A stretch of 22,016 bases of DNA from a virus. The position numbers and the translations under genes are program-made. The notes beneath the pieces are model-generated. The model was not told the DNA's origin. It saw only the letters and a list, made by a program, of their open reading frames with translations, and did no database searches. Below, one piece after another: positions 14,416-21,924 of the stretch. The stretch covers positions 1-22,016 of the IMG/VR virus record IMGVR_UViG_3300032050_000901; one strand, given 5' to 3'. Numbering within the stretch: the stretch's first letter is position 1; every line of letters starts with the position of its first letter.

Positions 14416-15372
14416 ATGAGTACAACAAGTTCAATTACTACTACTTACGCTGGTGAATTCGCAGGTAAGTACATTGCGGCTGCTTTATTAAGCGCACCAA
14501 CTTTAGAAAAAGGCGGAATTACAATTTTGCCTAACGTTAAGTACAAACAAGTTATCAAACGAGTAGCTACTGACGATATTATTAAAAACGCTACTTGCGA
14601 TTTTGACCCAACTTCAACAGTTACTTTGACTGAAAGAGTATTGCAGCCTGAATCATTCCAAGTTAACTTACAACTTTGTAAGCAAGACTTTAGAGCAGAT
14701 TGGGATGCTATCCAAATGGGTTACTCTGCATTTGATGTTTTGCCTAAGTCTTTTGCTGATTTCTTAATCGCACACGCTGCTGAGAAAGTTGCTGCAGGAA
14801 TGGAAACTTCAATTTGGAGGGGTGTTAATGCAACTGCAGGACAATTTGCAGGAATTATGACTCAATTAACTACTGACGCTGCTTTACCTGCTGCTCAGGA
14901 AATCCCTGCTGTTGGTGGTGGTGTTACTGCTTCAAACGTTATCGCTGAATTAGGTCTTATCGTTGACGCTTTACCGTCTGCTCTTTACGGAAAAGAAGAT
15001 TTAGTTCTTTATGTTTCTAACAACATTTACAGAGCTTACGTTCGTGCATTGGGTGGTTTTGCTGCTTCAGGTGTTGGTGCTAACGGTTACGATAACAAAG
15101 GAACAAACCAAGTATTGGGTGACCTTTACTTTGACGGTGTTAAGATTTTCTTAGCTAACGGACTTGCTGCTAACACTGCGCTTCTTTCTCAAACTTCTAA
15201 CTTGTTCTTTGCAACTGGTTTGATGAATGATATGAACGAAGTTAAGGTTATCGATATGGGTGACATTGATGGAAGCCAAAACGTAAGAGTAGTTATGCGA
15301 TTTACTGCTGACGCTAAATATGGTTTTGCTTCTGACTTAGTTACTTACGGTATCACAAACTCTGCTAACTAA
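14416..15372 (+). CDS. Major capsid protein
   Basis: 318 residues. The N-terminus (TTYAGEFAGKYIAAALLSAPTLEKGGITILPNVKYKQVIKRV), then CDFDPTSTVTLTERVLQPESFQVNLQLCKQDFRADWDAIQMG, is a strong match from memory to HK97-fold major capsid proteins of Bacteroidota siphophages. The later part has ENGY-like loops (GANGYDNKGTNQVLG) and a typical C-terminal strand set (VRVVMRFTADAKYGFASDLVTYG). Codons are shifted to GCT, ACT, AAC and TTC, as in abundant proteins. A strong intrinsic terminator follows 21 nt after the stop, closing the scaffold-decoration-capsid group. Confidence 0.88.
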   Translation: MSTTSSITTTYAGEFAGKYIAAALLSAPTLEKGGITILPNVKYKQVIKRVATDDIIKNATCDFDPTSTVTLTERVLQPESFQVNLQLCKQDFRADWDAIQMGYSAFDVLPKSFADFLIAHAAEKVAAGMETSIWRGVNATAGQFAGIMTQLTTDAALPAAQEIPAVGGGVTASNVIAELGLIVDALPSALYGKEDLVLYVSNNIYRAYVRALGGFAASGVGANGYDNKGTNQVLGDLYFDGVKIFLANGLAANTALLSQTSNLFFATGLMNDMNEVKVIDMGDIDGSQNVRVVMRFTADAKYGFASDLVTYGITNSAN

Positions 15373-15393
15373 TCAAACTAACAACTAATACGA

Positions 15394-15422
15394 GGGTGGT
15401 GAAATAAACACCACCCTTTTTT
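15394..15422 (+). terminator. Intrinsic terminator after major capsid gene
   Basis: GGGTGGTG (15394-15401) pairs perfectly with CACCACCC (15409-15416) across a 7-nt A-rich loop and is followed by TTTTTT. This is a textbook rho-independent terminator on the + strand. Confidence 0.92.
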
Positions 15423-15447
15423 GTTAAACATTAAAAAATAAAAAGAT

Positions 15448-16023
15448 ATGAGCTGCGATATAGCACACGGAAGATTAGAAGCTTGTAAAGACGGCGTAAG
15501 CGGTTTAGATGCTATCTATATTATTAACTACGGGGATTTTAACCCAGACCCTTCAACATTGGGCGGCGACGTTACCTACTCGGTAGCTGCTGGATATGAA
15601 GATACTATTTCAGATATTGCGAATGTTTCAAGCATTTACAAATTTGAATTGAAAGGTGCTAACTCTTTTGAGCAAACTATTCAGTCTTCAAGAGACAATG
15701 GAACTACTTTCTTTGAGCAAGTTTTAACAGTACAATTGAAAAAACAAGACGTACAAACGCACAAAACAATTAAATTGTTAGCTTACGGACGCCCACACAT
15801 TATTGTAAGAACACGTGATAATAATTTCTTTATTGCAGGACTTCAAAGAGGATGTGATGTAACTGCAGGAACTGTTTCTTCGGGAACTGCAATGGGTGAT
15901 TTTAATGGTTATTCTTTAACGTTTACAGGAATGGAAAACTTACCTGCTAACTTCTTGAATACTTCATCTGAAAGCGATTTAGCTGCAACTATTTTGAACG
16001 GAGCTACAATTGTAGATTCATAG
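15448..16023 (+). CDS. Major tail tube protein
   Basis: 191 residues. The pattern MSCDIAHGRLEACKDGVSGLDAIYIINYGD, later YKFELKGANSFEQTIQSSRDNGTTFFEQVLTVQLKKQD, then KLLAYGRPHIIVRTRDNNFFIAGLQRGCDVTAGTVSSGTAMGD and SLTFTGMENLPANF, matches from memory the tail-tube/major tail family of Bacteroidota siphophages. Strand-rich content and size agree. It has its own terminator 28 nt downstream, as expected for a highly expressed virion protein. It is separated from the other tail genes by the head block, an unusual position. Confidence 0.78.
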   Translation: MSCDIAHGRLEACKDGVSGLDAIYIINYGDFNPDPSTLGGDVTYSVAAGYEDTISDIANVSSIYKFELKGANSFEQTIQSSRDNGTTFFEQVLTVQLKKQDVQTHKTIKLLAYGRPHIIVRTRDNNFFIAGLQRGCDVTAGTVSSGTAMGDFNGYSLTFTGMENLPANFLNTSSESDLAATILNGATIVDS

Positions 16024-16050
16024 ACACTTTCTGTTTCTCCATAGATTAAG

Positions 16051-16076
16051 ACCCTGCCAATTATGGTGGGGTTTTT
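16051..16076 (+). terminator. Intrinsic terminator after tail tube gene
   Basis: ACCCTGCCA (16051-16059) pairs with TGGTGGGGT (16064-16072) over nine positions, two of them G-U, with an ATTA loop and a five-T tail. A good + strand rho-independent terminator. Confidence 0.85.
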
Positions 16077-16103
16077 CTATTTTAGAAACAAGAACACGAA
16101 TTG

Positions 16104-16111
16104 AACGTTTA
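16104..16111 (+). promoter_or_regulatory. AACGTTTA leader element before 16118
   Basis: Fourth copy of AACGTTTA-N6-ATG, in the gap between the tail-tube terminator and the next gene. Since it follows a terminator, the gap may also hold a promoter, but I see no clear TAnnTTTG box in it. Confidence 0.55.
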
Positions 16112-16117
16112 TAATAT

Positions 16118-16450
16118 ATGAACATATTAACAACAACGACAGACCCGCAGAACTTGAATATAGTTCCACGTTCGGTAACGTTTGATGAGTTGATATTTAC
16201 GGACGATAGTACAAATACACCCGAGATAATTACAATTAACTCAGTAACGAGTAAAGGGTATTACCAACAGATAGAAATCGAATGCGCTTTAACAGAAAAC
16301 CATTACTACAACGTAGAATTATTTAACAACGGAGATTTAGTGTTTAGAGGTAAGGTATTTTGTACTGACCAACCCGTAGTTAGTTTTTCGGTTAATAATG
16401 GTGATTACACAAGCCACACAAGTGGAAACGAATTTATAGTTTATGAATAA
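16118..16450 (+). CDS. Small structural protein upstream of portal
   Basis: 110 residues, beta-rich. The start MNILTTTTDPQNLNIVPRS, then YYQQIEIECALTENHYYNVELFNNGDLVFRGKVFCTDQPVVSFSVNNGDY and a C-terminal FIVYE, fits a short family I recall next to portals of Bacteroidota phages. A small head-vertex or tail protein is possible; no function is established from the sequence. It begins 41 nt after the tail tube terminator and overlaps the portal gene by 8 nt. Confidence 0.65.
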   Translation: MNILTTTTDPQNLNIVPRSVTFDELIFTDDSTNTPEIITINSVTSKGYYQQIEIECALTENHYYNVELFNNGDLVFRGKVFCTDQPVVSFSVNNGDYTSHTSGNEFIVYE

Positions 16451-18203
16451 CTTACATATATTAAACTTAGCGAAATACGAAGCGCCACAAGTCGTAGAAG
16501 CCAAAAGAGAAGATTGGGTTACTTATGGTGATTCCAATTCATATTTTGATTTTCTTATAGATAGATATAAAAATTCTACTACGAATAACGCGATTATAAA
16601 CAATATAAGCCGTTTAATTTATGGACGTGGACTATTTGCCTTAGACGCTAATAAAAAGCCAAATGAGTACGCTCAAATGATGGCTCTATTTAATCAAGAT
16701 TGTTTGCGTAAGTTAACATTTGAATTAAAAGCATTAGGTCAATGTGCTATTCAAGTTCATTACTCTAAAGACCATAAAAAGATTCTTAAAGCATATCATA
16801 TTCCTGTACAACTTTTAGCACCTGAAAAGTGTAATAAAGAGGGCGAAATAGAAGCGTATTACTATTCAGATAATTGGGAAGACGTTAAAAAGTTTGCGCC
16901 TAAACGAATAAGTGCTTTTGGATATTCAAACAACGAAATAGAAATACTTTATGTTAAGCCGTATAGCTTAGGAATGAAATATTTTAGTTATGTTGACTAT
17001 CAAGGGGCTTTAAGTTATGCTTTATTAGAAGAGGAAGTTTCAAACTACTTAATCAACGAAGTTCAAAATTCGTTTTCAGGAACTAAAATCGTAAACTTTA
17101 ACAATGGAGTTCCAACACCCGAGCAACAGAACGAAATTTCAAGTCAAGTTTTAGGTAAGTTAACAGGTTCTCAAGGTCGAAAAGTGATTGTAAGTTTCAA
17201 TGATAATACAGAAACACGAACAACGGTTGAAGATATACCATTGAATGATGCTCCAGACCATTACACTTATTTAAGCGAAGAGTGTTTACGTAAAATTATG
17301 TTAGGTCACAATGTAACGTCTCCGCTTTTATTTGGTATTGCTTCGAGTAACGGATTTAGTTCGAATGCAGATGAGTTAAAAAACTCAAGCATATTATTTG
17401 ACAATATGGTTATTAAACCATTTCAAGATACAATTATAGAAGCATTAGATAAGATTTTAGCTTATAACGGAATATCTTTGAAGTTGGCGTTTAGAACTTT
17501 GCAACCTTTAGAGTTTACAGACTTAGAAAATACGCAAACCGAAGAGCAAGTTGCAGAAGAAACGGGAACGATGTTAAGCAAAGACTCTGTAATAGCACAA
17601 GCGTTAATTGACTTAGGAGAAGACGAACCCGAAAACTCAATTCTAATAGATGAATTTGCAGTTGACTATGATTCAGATGACTCAGAGAACGAAACGCTTT
17701 CTAAAGAGCTAAAACCGTCCTTATTAAGCAAATTAGTTAACTTAGTTTCAACGGGTGACGCAAGACCAAACATAAGAAGTAAGCAAGATGAGGTTATAGA
17801 TGGTATTAAATTTATTACTCGTTATGTTTACGCAGGTGAAACGACTGAAAAAAGCCGTGAATTTTGTAAAAGAATGATAGCTGCTAAAAAGATTTACCGA
17901 AAAGAAGATATAATTAATATGAGCGGTCAAATTGTAAATGCAGGTTGGGGTCCAGAAGGAACTGATACTTATTCAATTTGGTTTTATAAAGGTGGTGGTT
18001 CTTGTCATCATAGATGGAATAAACGAGTGTACGCAACTTTTAGTGGTAAAGCTATTGACGTAAACAGCAAAGAATTAAAACAAGTAGCAGTTCGTAAAGC
18101 TGAAAAATTAGGGTATGTAGTTAAAAACGATTCTAAGGTTAGTACGCTTCCAAAAGATATGCCTTACAATGGCTTTTTACCAACTAATAAACGCTTTCAA
18201 TAA
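16443..18203 (+). CDS. Portal protein with extra C-terminal Cys/His domain
   Basis: 586 residues. Residues 1 to about 390 have portal character: YGDSNSYFDFLIDRYKNSTTNNAIINNISRLIYGRGL, LLAPEKCNKEGEIEAYYY, LEEEVSNYLINEVQNSFSGT and LGHNVTSPLLFGI. From about 435 onward a separate domain follows (FITRYVYAGETTEKSREFCKRMIAAKKIYRKEDI, VNAGWGPEGTDTYSIWFYKGGGSCHHRWNKRVY) with Cys near 475 and a C-H-H cluster near 521-523. It resembles C-terminal parts of Mu-F/SPP1-gp7-like minor head proteins, so portal and minor head functions may be fused. The dodecamer forms the DNA entry vertex. It overlaps the adaptor gene by one base (TAATG). Confidence 0.78.
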   Translation: MNNLHILNLAKYEAPQVVEAKREDWVTYGDSNSYFDFLIDRYKNSTTNNAIINNISRLIYGRGLFALDANKKPNEYAQMMALFNQDCLRKLTFELKALGQCAIQVHYSKDHKKILKAYHIPVQLLAPEKCNKEGEIEAYYYSDNWEDVKKFAPKRISAFGYSNNEIEILYVKPYSLGMKYFSYVDYQGALSYALLEEEVSNYLINEVQNSFSGTKIVNFNNGVPTPEQQNEISSQVLGKLTGSQGRKVIVSFNDNTETRTTVEDIPLNDAPDHYTYLSEECLRKIMLGHNVTSPLLFGIASSNGFSSNADELKNSSILFDNMVIKPFQDTIIEALDKILAYNGISLKLAFRTLQPLEFTDLENTQTEEQVAEETGTMLSKDSVIAQALIDLGEDEPENSILIDEFAVDYDSDDSENETLSKELKPSLLSKLVNLVSTGDARPNIRSKQDEVIDGIKFITRYVYAGETTEKSREFCKRMIAAKKIYRKEDIINMSGQIVNAGWGPEGTDTYSIWFYKGGGSCHHRWNKRVYATFSGKAIDVNSKELKQVAVRKAEKLGYVVKNDSKVSTLPKDMPYNGFLPTNKRFQ

Positions 18204-18715
18204 TGGCAGAAGCATTACTTATAACACGTAACGATTTAGTTCGTCTAACGGCTTTAAATGGCAACGTAGACACGGATAAATTTATTCAGTTTATCAAAAT
18301 CGCTCAAGATATTCATATTGAACATTATTTAGGGACTCAGCTAATTGAAAAGATTAAGACTTTAATTTTAAATGGTGATATTAATGAAGTTGCTTTTGAA
18401 GACTACAAAGACTTATTAGAAGTTTACGTTAAACCAATGGTTATTTATTGGGCTATGGTTGAGTATTTGCCAAATGCAGCTTACACCATAGCTAACAAAG
18501 GAGTTTACAAGCATAGTTCTGAGAATGCAGAAAACGTTGAAAAGACGGAAGTAGATTTTCTTATTAATAAATATTCTAATATTGCAAAAGAATACACCGA
18601 GAGATTTATAGAACATATTATTTATAATCAAGATAAGTTTCCTGAATACAATTTAAACTCAAACGGAGATACTTATCCGAATGATATTAGTAACTACGGA
18701 GGTTGGATTTTATGA
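18203..18715 (+). CDS. Head-tail adaptor protein (DUF6712-like)
   Basis: 170 residues, helical. LLITRNDLVRLTALNGNVDTDKFIQFIKIAQDIHIEHYLGTQLIEKI, then VYVKPMVIYWAMVEYLPNAAYTIANKGVYKHSSENAENVEKTEVDFL, is the pattern of the DUF6712 / gp6-like adaptor family that binds beneath the portal. Position directly after the portal gene agrees. The end (DTYPNDISNYGGWIL) is a typical surface tail. It overlaps a very small gene by 4 nt. Confidence 0.72.
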   Translation: MAEALLITRNDLVRLTALNGNVDTDKFIQFIKIAQDIHIEHYLGTQLIEKIKTLILNGDINEVAFEDYKDLLEVYVKPMVIYWAMVEYLPNAAYTIANKGVYKHSSENAENVEKTEVDFLINKYSNIAKEYTERFIEHIIYNQDKFPEYNLNSNGDTYPNDISNYGGWIL

Positions 18716-18819
18716 AGACATACAAACCAAAAAAGGAAAATATTAATAAATTACTCGTTTATTTAAAAAAGATAGATGGCAAATGTAAAGATAAGCCAGT
18801 TAACGGCGAAAGGAAGTAA
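18712..18819 (+). CDS. Very small basic protein (35 aa)
   Basis: ATG at 18712 overlaps the adaptor stop (ATGA) and TAA lies at 18817-18819. The product is MKTYKPKKENINKLLVYLKK followed by IDGKCKDKPVNGERK: highly basic with one hydrophobic patch. It overlaps the next gene by 44 nt in another frame. The ATGA coupling supports translation, but at this length the case is modest. No family recognised. Confidence 0.4.
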   Translation: MKTYKPKKENINKLLVYLKKIDGKCKDKPVNGERK

Positions 18820-19525
18820 AATTGCTTCTACTGATAGAGTGCCTATTGCTCAAGATACGGGCGGTGGTACTTTTGCGAGTAAGTACGTTACCGGAGCAGA
18901 AATAAATGAAGTCTTATTAGATACATCGCCACAACTTGGTGGTGATTTAGATGTTAACACAAGAAAAATTACAAGTGCTTCAAACGGCAATATTAAAATA
19001 GAACCTAACGGAACGGGAGCTGTTTTAATAGGTGGTAATGATACGCAGCCTTCAGAGTTAAGATTTATGGAATTACTTTCTAACGGAAGTAGTTATGTAG
19101 GTTTTAAAGCCCCTGCTGACATAACAACATCAAGAATATACACACTACCTACGGAAGACGGAACAAACGGACAAGTTTTACAAACAAATGGAAGTGGAAC
19201 TTTATCTTGGTTTGGAGCAAAAAAATACGTTGCTTTATTAAGTCAAACGGGAACTTCTGCACCTACTGCAACTGTTTTAGATAATACTTTAGGAGGTACT
19301 TTGGTTTGGAGTTATGATGGCGTAGGTTCTTATATTGGAACATTGACGGGTGCATTTACATTAGATAAAACATCAGTAATGATTTCAGGTGTTTATAAAG
19401 GTTCTGCATCGGGTTTAAGAAAAACGAATAATACGGTACAAATAACAACAACTGCAACTTCTACAAATACAGAGGCAAATGCTTTACTTGATAGTACAAC
19501 AATAGAAATTAAAGTTTATCCTTAA
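18776..19525 (+). CDS. Tail fibre-like protein
   Basis: 249 residues. The N-terminus MANVKISQLTAKGSKIASTDRVPIAQ is the typical opening of phage fibre or appendage proteins (KISQL.A.....DRVPI). It is followed by shaft-like repeats (LGGDLDVNTRKITSASNGNIKIEPNGTGAVLIGG) and a Thr/Ser/Gly-rich C-terminal beta region (YTLPTEDGTNGQVLQTNGSGTLSW). It probably contributes to an appendage or receptor contact. It lies after the adaptor and before another fibre-like gene. Confidence 0.7.
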   Translation: MANVKISQLTAKGSKIASTDRVPIAQDTGGGTFASKYVTGAEINEVLLDTSPQLGGDLDVNTRKITSASNGNIKIEPNGTGAVLIGGNDTQPSELRFMELLSNGSSYVGFKAPADITTSRIYTLPTEDGTNGQVLQTNGSGTLSWFGAKKYVALLSQTGTSAPTATVLDNTLGGTLVWSYDGVGSYIGTLTGAFTLDKTSVMISGVYKGSASGLRKTNNTVQITTTATSTNTEANALLDSTTIEIKVYP

Positions 19526-19534
19526 TTATAGAAT

Positions 19535-20689
19535 ATGGCAAATAGCAATGGATGGGGCGATGGCTCAGTAAATAATAACATAGGATGGGGACAAGGTTCT
19601 AATAATACTGTTGGTTGGGGTAAAAGCCATTTAGATTCTTGGGCTGGTGCTACTGATATTGACGGAGGTAATTTACCTTCTAATTCGGTTGCTCCTGCAA
19701 TTACGGGAACTGCTCAAGAAGGACAAACACTAACTTGTTCAACAGGAACTTGGAGTGGTTCCCCTACTTACACATATCAATGGAAACGCAACGGAAGTAA
19801 TATCGGAAGTGCTACAAATTCAACATATACACTTGTAACTGCAGACGTAGGACAATCAATTAAATGTACTGTAACGGCAACTAACTTTGTAGGAAGTGCA
19901 ACTGCTGATTCAAACACGGTTACTCCGACAAGTTCAACAGATGCAGATGCTCAAGCATTTATAACAGCTGCTTCAATAACAGACCCTACTCAACAAAGTG
20001 CTATTAATCAATTAGTAGTTGACTTGAAAGGGTATAACATTTGGACTAAAATGAAGGCTTTGTATCCGTTTGTAGGAGGTACGGCTGCACAGCATAAATG
20101 GAACTTGAAAGACCCTCGCGACTTAGATGCTGCATTTAGATTAGTGTTTAGTGGTGGATGGACTCATTCAAGTAGTGGTGCGACACCTAATGGAACGAAT
20201 GCTTATGCTGATACATTCTTAATTCCAAATACAAATTTAGGTTTAAATACATCAGGAATAGGTGTATATTCAAGAACTAACAATTTAACAAATTCTGGTG
20301 ATGTTGGTGTATATGATAGCGGATTTAATAATGGTTTATACTTATTAACAAATACAGCTGACACAAAAGATTATTCAAGAAATAATTCAAATTCTGGAAT
20401 AGTAGGAACGTCTTATGGTTCATCAGGATTGTTATTAAATTATAGAGTAAGTTCAACTCAATTTAGAATAAGAATAAATACAAATGATAATGTATATGCA
20501 ATAAATTCAAGTGCATTAAGCACGAATAAAATATATCTTGGAGCTATAAATGGTAATGGCATTGCTCAATATTATTCAAATAGACAACTTGCTTTTGGTA
20601 TTATAGCAGATGGTTTAACTACAACTGATGCTTCTAATTTAATAACAGCGGTACAAGCATTCCAAACAGCATTAAATAGAAACGTATGA
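19535..20689 (+). CDS. Receptor-binding protein with Ig-like domain
   Basis: 384 residues. Residues 5-30 carry three GWG repeats (GWGDGS, GWGQGS, GWGKSH), probably an attachment tag for the virion. Residues about 52-131 form an Ig-like domain: TAQEGQTLTCSTGTWSGSPTYTYQWKRNG, then STYTLVTADVGQSIKCTVTATN. A helical link (QSAINQLVVDLKGYNIWTKMKALYPFVGG) leads to a beta-rich C-terminal domain with Asn/Ser/Thr loops. Such a layout suits a cell-surface adhesin. The Ig-like domain and tip would be the variable parts. It overlaps the next gene by 4 nt. Confidence 0.75.
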   Translation: MANSNGWGDGSVNNNIGWGQGSNNTVGWGKSHLDSWAGATDIDGGNLPSNSVAPAITGTAQEGQTLTCSTGTWSGSPTYTYQWKRNGSNIGSATNSTYTLVTADVGQSIKCTVTATNFVGSATADSNTVTPTSSTDADAQAFITAASITDPTQQSAINQLVVDLKGYNIWTKMKALYPFVGGTAAQHKWNLKDPRDLDAAFRLVFSGGWTHSSSGATPNGTNAYADTFLIPNTNLGLNTSGIGVYSRTNNLTNSGDVGVYDSGFNNGLYLLTNTADTKDYSRNNSNSGIVGTSYGSSGLLLNYRVSSTQFRIRINTNDNVYAINSSALSTNKIYLGAINGNGIAQYYSNRQLAFGIIADGLTTTDASNLITAVQAFQTALNRNV

Positions 20690-20937
20690 AACTAAATGAA
20701 CTAACAAAAGAACAAAGACTAACTTATGTAGGCTTGCTTACTGAGTTACAAAAAGACGAATTAATCGGTCAATGGTATGCACCAGACTCTTATTTCAATC
20801 CAATTTCAGATATATCGGAAAACTGGGTAATATCAATAGAAGAAATGGAGCAATGCGTAAACCCTGATTTTCTTTGGGTTAAAGATTTACCATTGATTGA
20901 ATATAAACCAAAACCAACACCACCACCTTTTGAATAA
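20686..20937 (+). CDS. Small tail-accessory protein (83 aa)
   Basis: 83 residues with DELIGQWYAPDSYFNPISD, ENWVISIEEMEQCVN and FLWVKDLPLIEYKPKP. I recall this module following fibre genes, either as a separate protein or fused to them, in Bacteroidota phages. The sequence ends in a proline-rich tail (PKPTPPPFE). It may be a fibre chaperone or accessory; function is unknown. It overlaps the fibre gene by 4 nt. Confidence 0.65.
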   Translation: MKLNELTKEQRLTYVGLLTELQKDELIGQWYAPDSYFNPISDISENWVISIEEMEQCVNPDFLWVKDLPLIEYKPKPTPPPFE

Positions 20938-20944
20938 TAATACA

Positions 20945-21163
20945 ATGATAGACTTAAACCAAATTTTCACGGTAATAAAGAAACAAGGAGCAACGGGTGT
21001 TTTAGCTATTTGGCTATATTATACACATTCTGATGTGCAGGATTTAAAACAACGTCTTTATGACTGCTACGGAAGAGCAAGTAGTACGGCAACAAAACAA
21101 TTTAAAGACACTTCTACATTTGCTATTGTGCCAAAAGACGAACTAATAGAAGTTGAAGAATGA
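20945..21163 (+). CDS. Holin-like single-TM protein
   Basis: 72 residues from ATG 20945 (MIDLNQIFTVIKKQGATGVLAIWLYYTHSDVQ). An in-frame TTG at 20897 lies inside the preceding gene and yields a poor His/Asn-rich extension, so ATG 20945 is chosen. One hydrophobic segment (GATGVLAIWLYY) near residues 15-26 is short and is followed by an amphipathic helix DLKQRLYDCYGR, as in BhlA/UviB-type holin-like proteins. It lies immediately upstream of the endolysin with a 4-nt overlap, as expected for a lysis cassette. Confidence 0.55.
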   Translation: MIDLNQIFTVIKKQGATGVLAIWLYYTHSDVQDLKQRLYDCYGRASSTATKQFKDTSTFAIVPKDELIEVEE

Positions 21164-21678
21164 CTTACGACTGGCTAAAAGACGAGAAAGCACCACGCAT
21201 ATTAGTTCAAGCCGTTAAACAACTTGGAGTTAAAGAGATTGTAGGTAAAGAACACAATCCAACTATTATAGGATGGGCAAGACAATTAAAGTTAGCAAGT
21301 GTATATAACGCTGATGAGATTCCTTGGTGTGGTCTTTTTATAGCTTATTGTTGTTATGCAGCGGGTATTGAAATAGTTTCTAAACCACTATGGGCATTAT
21401 CTTGGGCAAATTGGGGAACACCAGTTACTGAGCCTATGTTAGGTGATGTATTGACATTTAAAAGAGATGGAGGAGGACACGTTGGAATCTATGTAGGCGA
21501 AGATGAAACACATTATCACGTATTAGGAGGAAATCAAGGAAACGCAGTTAGTGTATCAAGAATTGCAAAAACACGATTATATAAAGCACGAAGAACGGCT
21601 TGGAAGATAGCACAACCTGCAAATGTTCGTAAAGTGCATTTAGAAGCTAAAGGAGTAATAACAACAAACGAAAAATAA
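21160..21678 (+). CDS. Endolysin, NlpC/CHAP-like (TIGR02594)
   Basis: 172 residues. The motifs are ILVQAVKQLGVKEIVGKEHNPTIIGWAR, then DEIPWCGLFIAYC (catalytic Cys57), then GDVLTFKRDGGGHVGIYVGED (catalytic His107) and VLGGNQGNAVSVS (Asn125). This order fits the TIGR02594 family of peptidoglycan amidase/peptidases. There is no signal peptide, so export would depend on a holin. The C-terminus is basic and variable. The gene overlaps the holin-like gene and is 1 nt before the next. Confidence 0.85.
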   Translation: MTYDWLKDEKAPRILVQAVKQLGVKEIVGKEHNPTIIGWARQLKLASVYNADEIPWCGLFIAYCCYAAGIEIVSKPLWALSWANWGTPVTEPMLGDVLTFKRDGGGHVGIYVGEDETHYHVLGGNQGNAVSVSRIAKTRLYKARRTAWKIAQPANVRKVHLEAKGVITTNEK

Positions 21679-21679
21679 T

Positions 21680-21901
21680 ATGGCAAAGAAGAATTTAAAC
21701 GTAAAAGTTGACACGGATAATATAGATGTTAATATTGAACGTAAAGACGGAGATTTAAAAGTTAACTATGACTCTAAAAAACTTGATGTTCAAGTTAATA
21801 AAACCGCTGACAACGTTGAGGTGAAAGTTGACGCACAAGGCGGTTTATTAAAATTTGTAGGCAATGTTCTTAAAAAAGTTTTGTTACGTAGATTAAAATA
21901 G
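21680..21901 (+). CDS. Small protein with cationic amphipathic C-terminus
   Basis: 73 residues. Residues 1-50 alternate hydrophobic and charged residues (VKVDTDNIDVNIERKDGDLK, then LDVQVNKTADNVEVKVDAQGG), a repeated V.V pattern suggesting beta structure. The last 20 residues (GLLKFVGNVLKKVLLRRLK) form a strongly cationic, amphipathic helix like membrane-active peptides. Its place directly after the endolysin suggests a lysis role, perhaps against the outer membrane, but no spanin signal peptide or lipobox is present. It is the last gene before a terminator. Confidence 0.6.
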   Translation: MAKKNLNVKVDTDNIDVNIERKDGDLKVNYDSKKLDVQVNKTADNVEVKVDAQGGLLKFVGNVLKKVLLRRLK

Positions 21902-21909
21902 TATATTTG
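21880..21909 (+). promoter_or_regulatory. Bacteroidota-type promoter
   Basis: TATATTTG at 21902-21909 fits the Bacteroidota -7 consensus TAnnTTTG exactly and is followed by C. TTTG at 21880-21883, 18 nt upstream, fits the -33 box though the spacing is slightly short. It overlaps the end of the last gene and points to the right, so a transcript would start near 21915. Confidence 0.55.
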
Positions 21910-21924
21910 CAATGCTTTTTTCAT

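Noticed and set aside
20897-20944. TTG start extending the holin-like gene upstream
   Set aside because: It overlaps the previous gene and encodes a His/Asn-rich stretch that comes from its Pro/Lys codons; ATG 20945 fits better.
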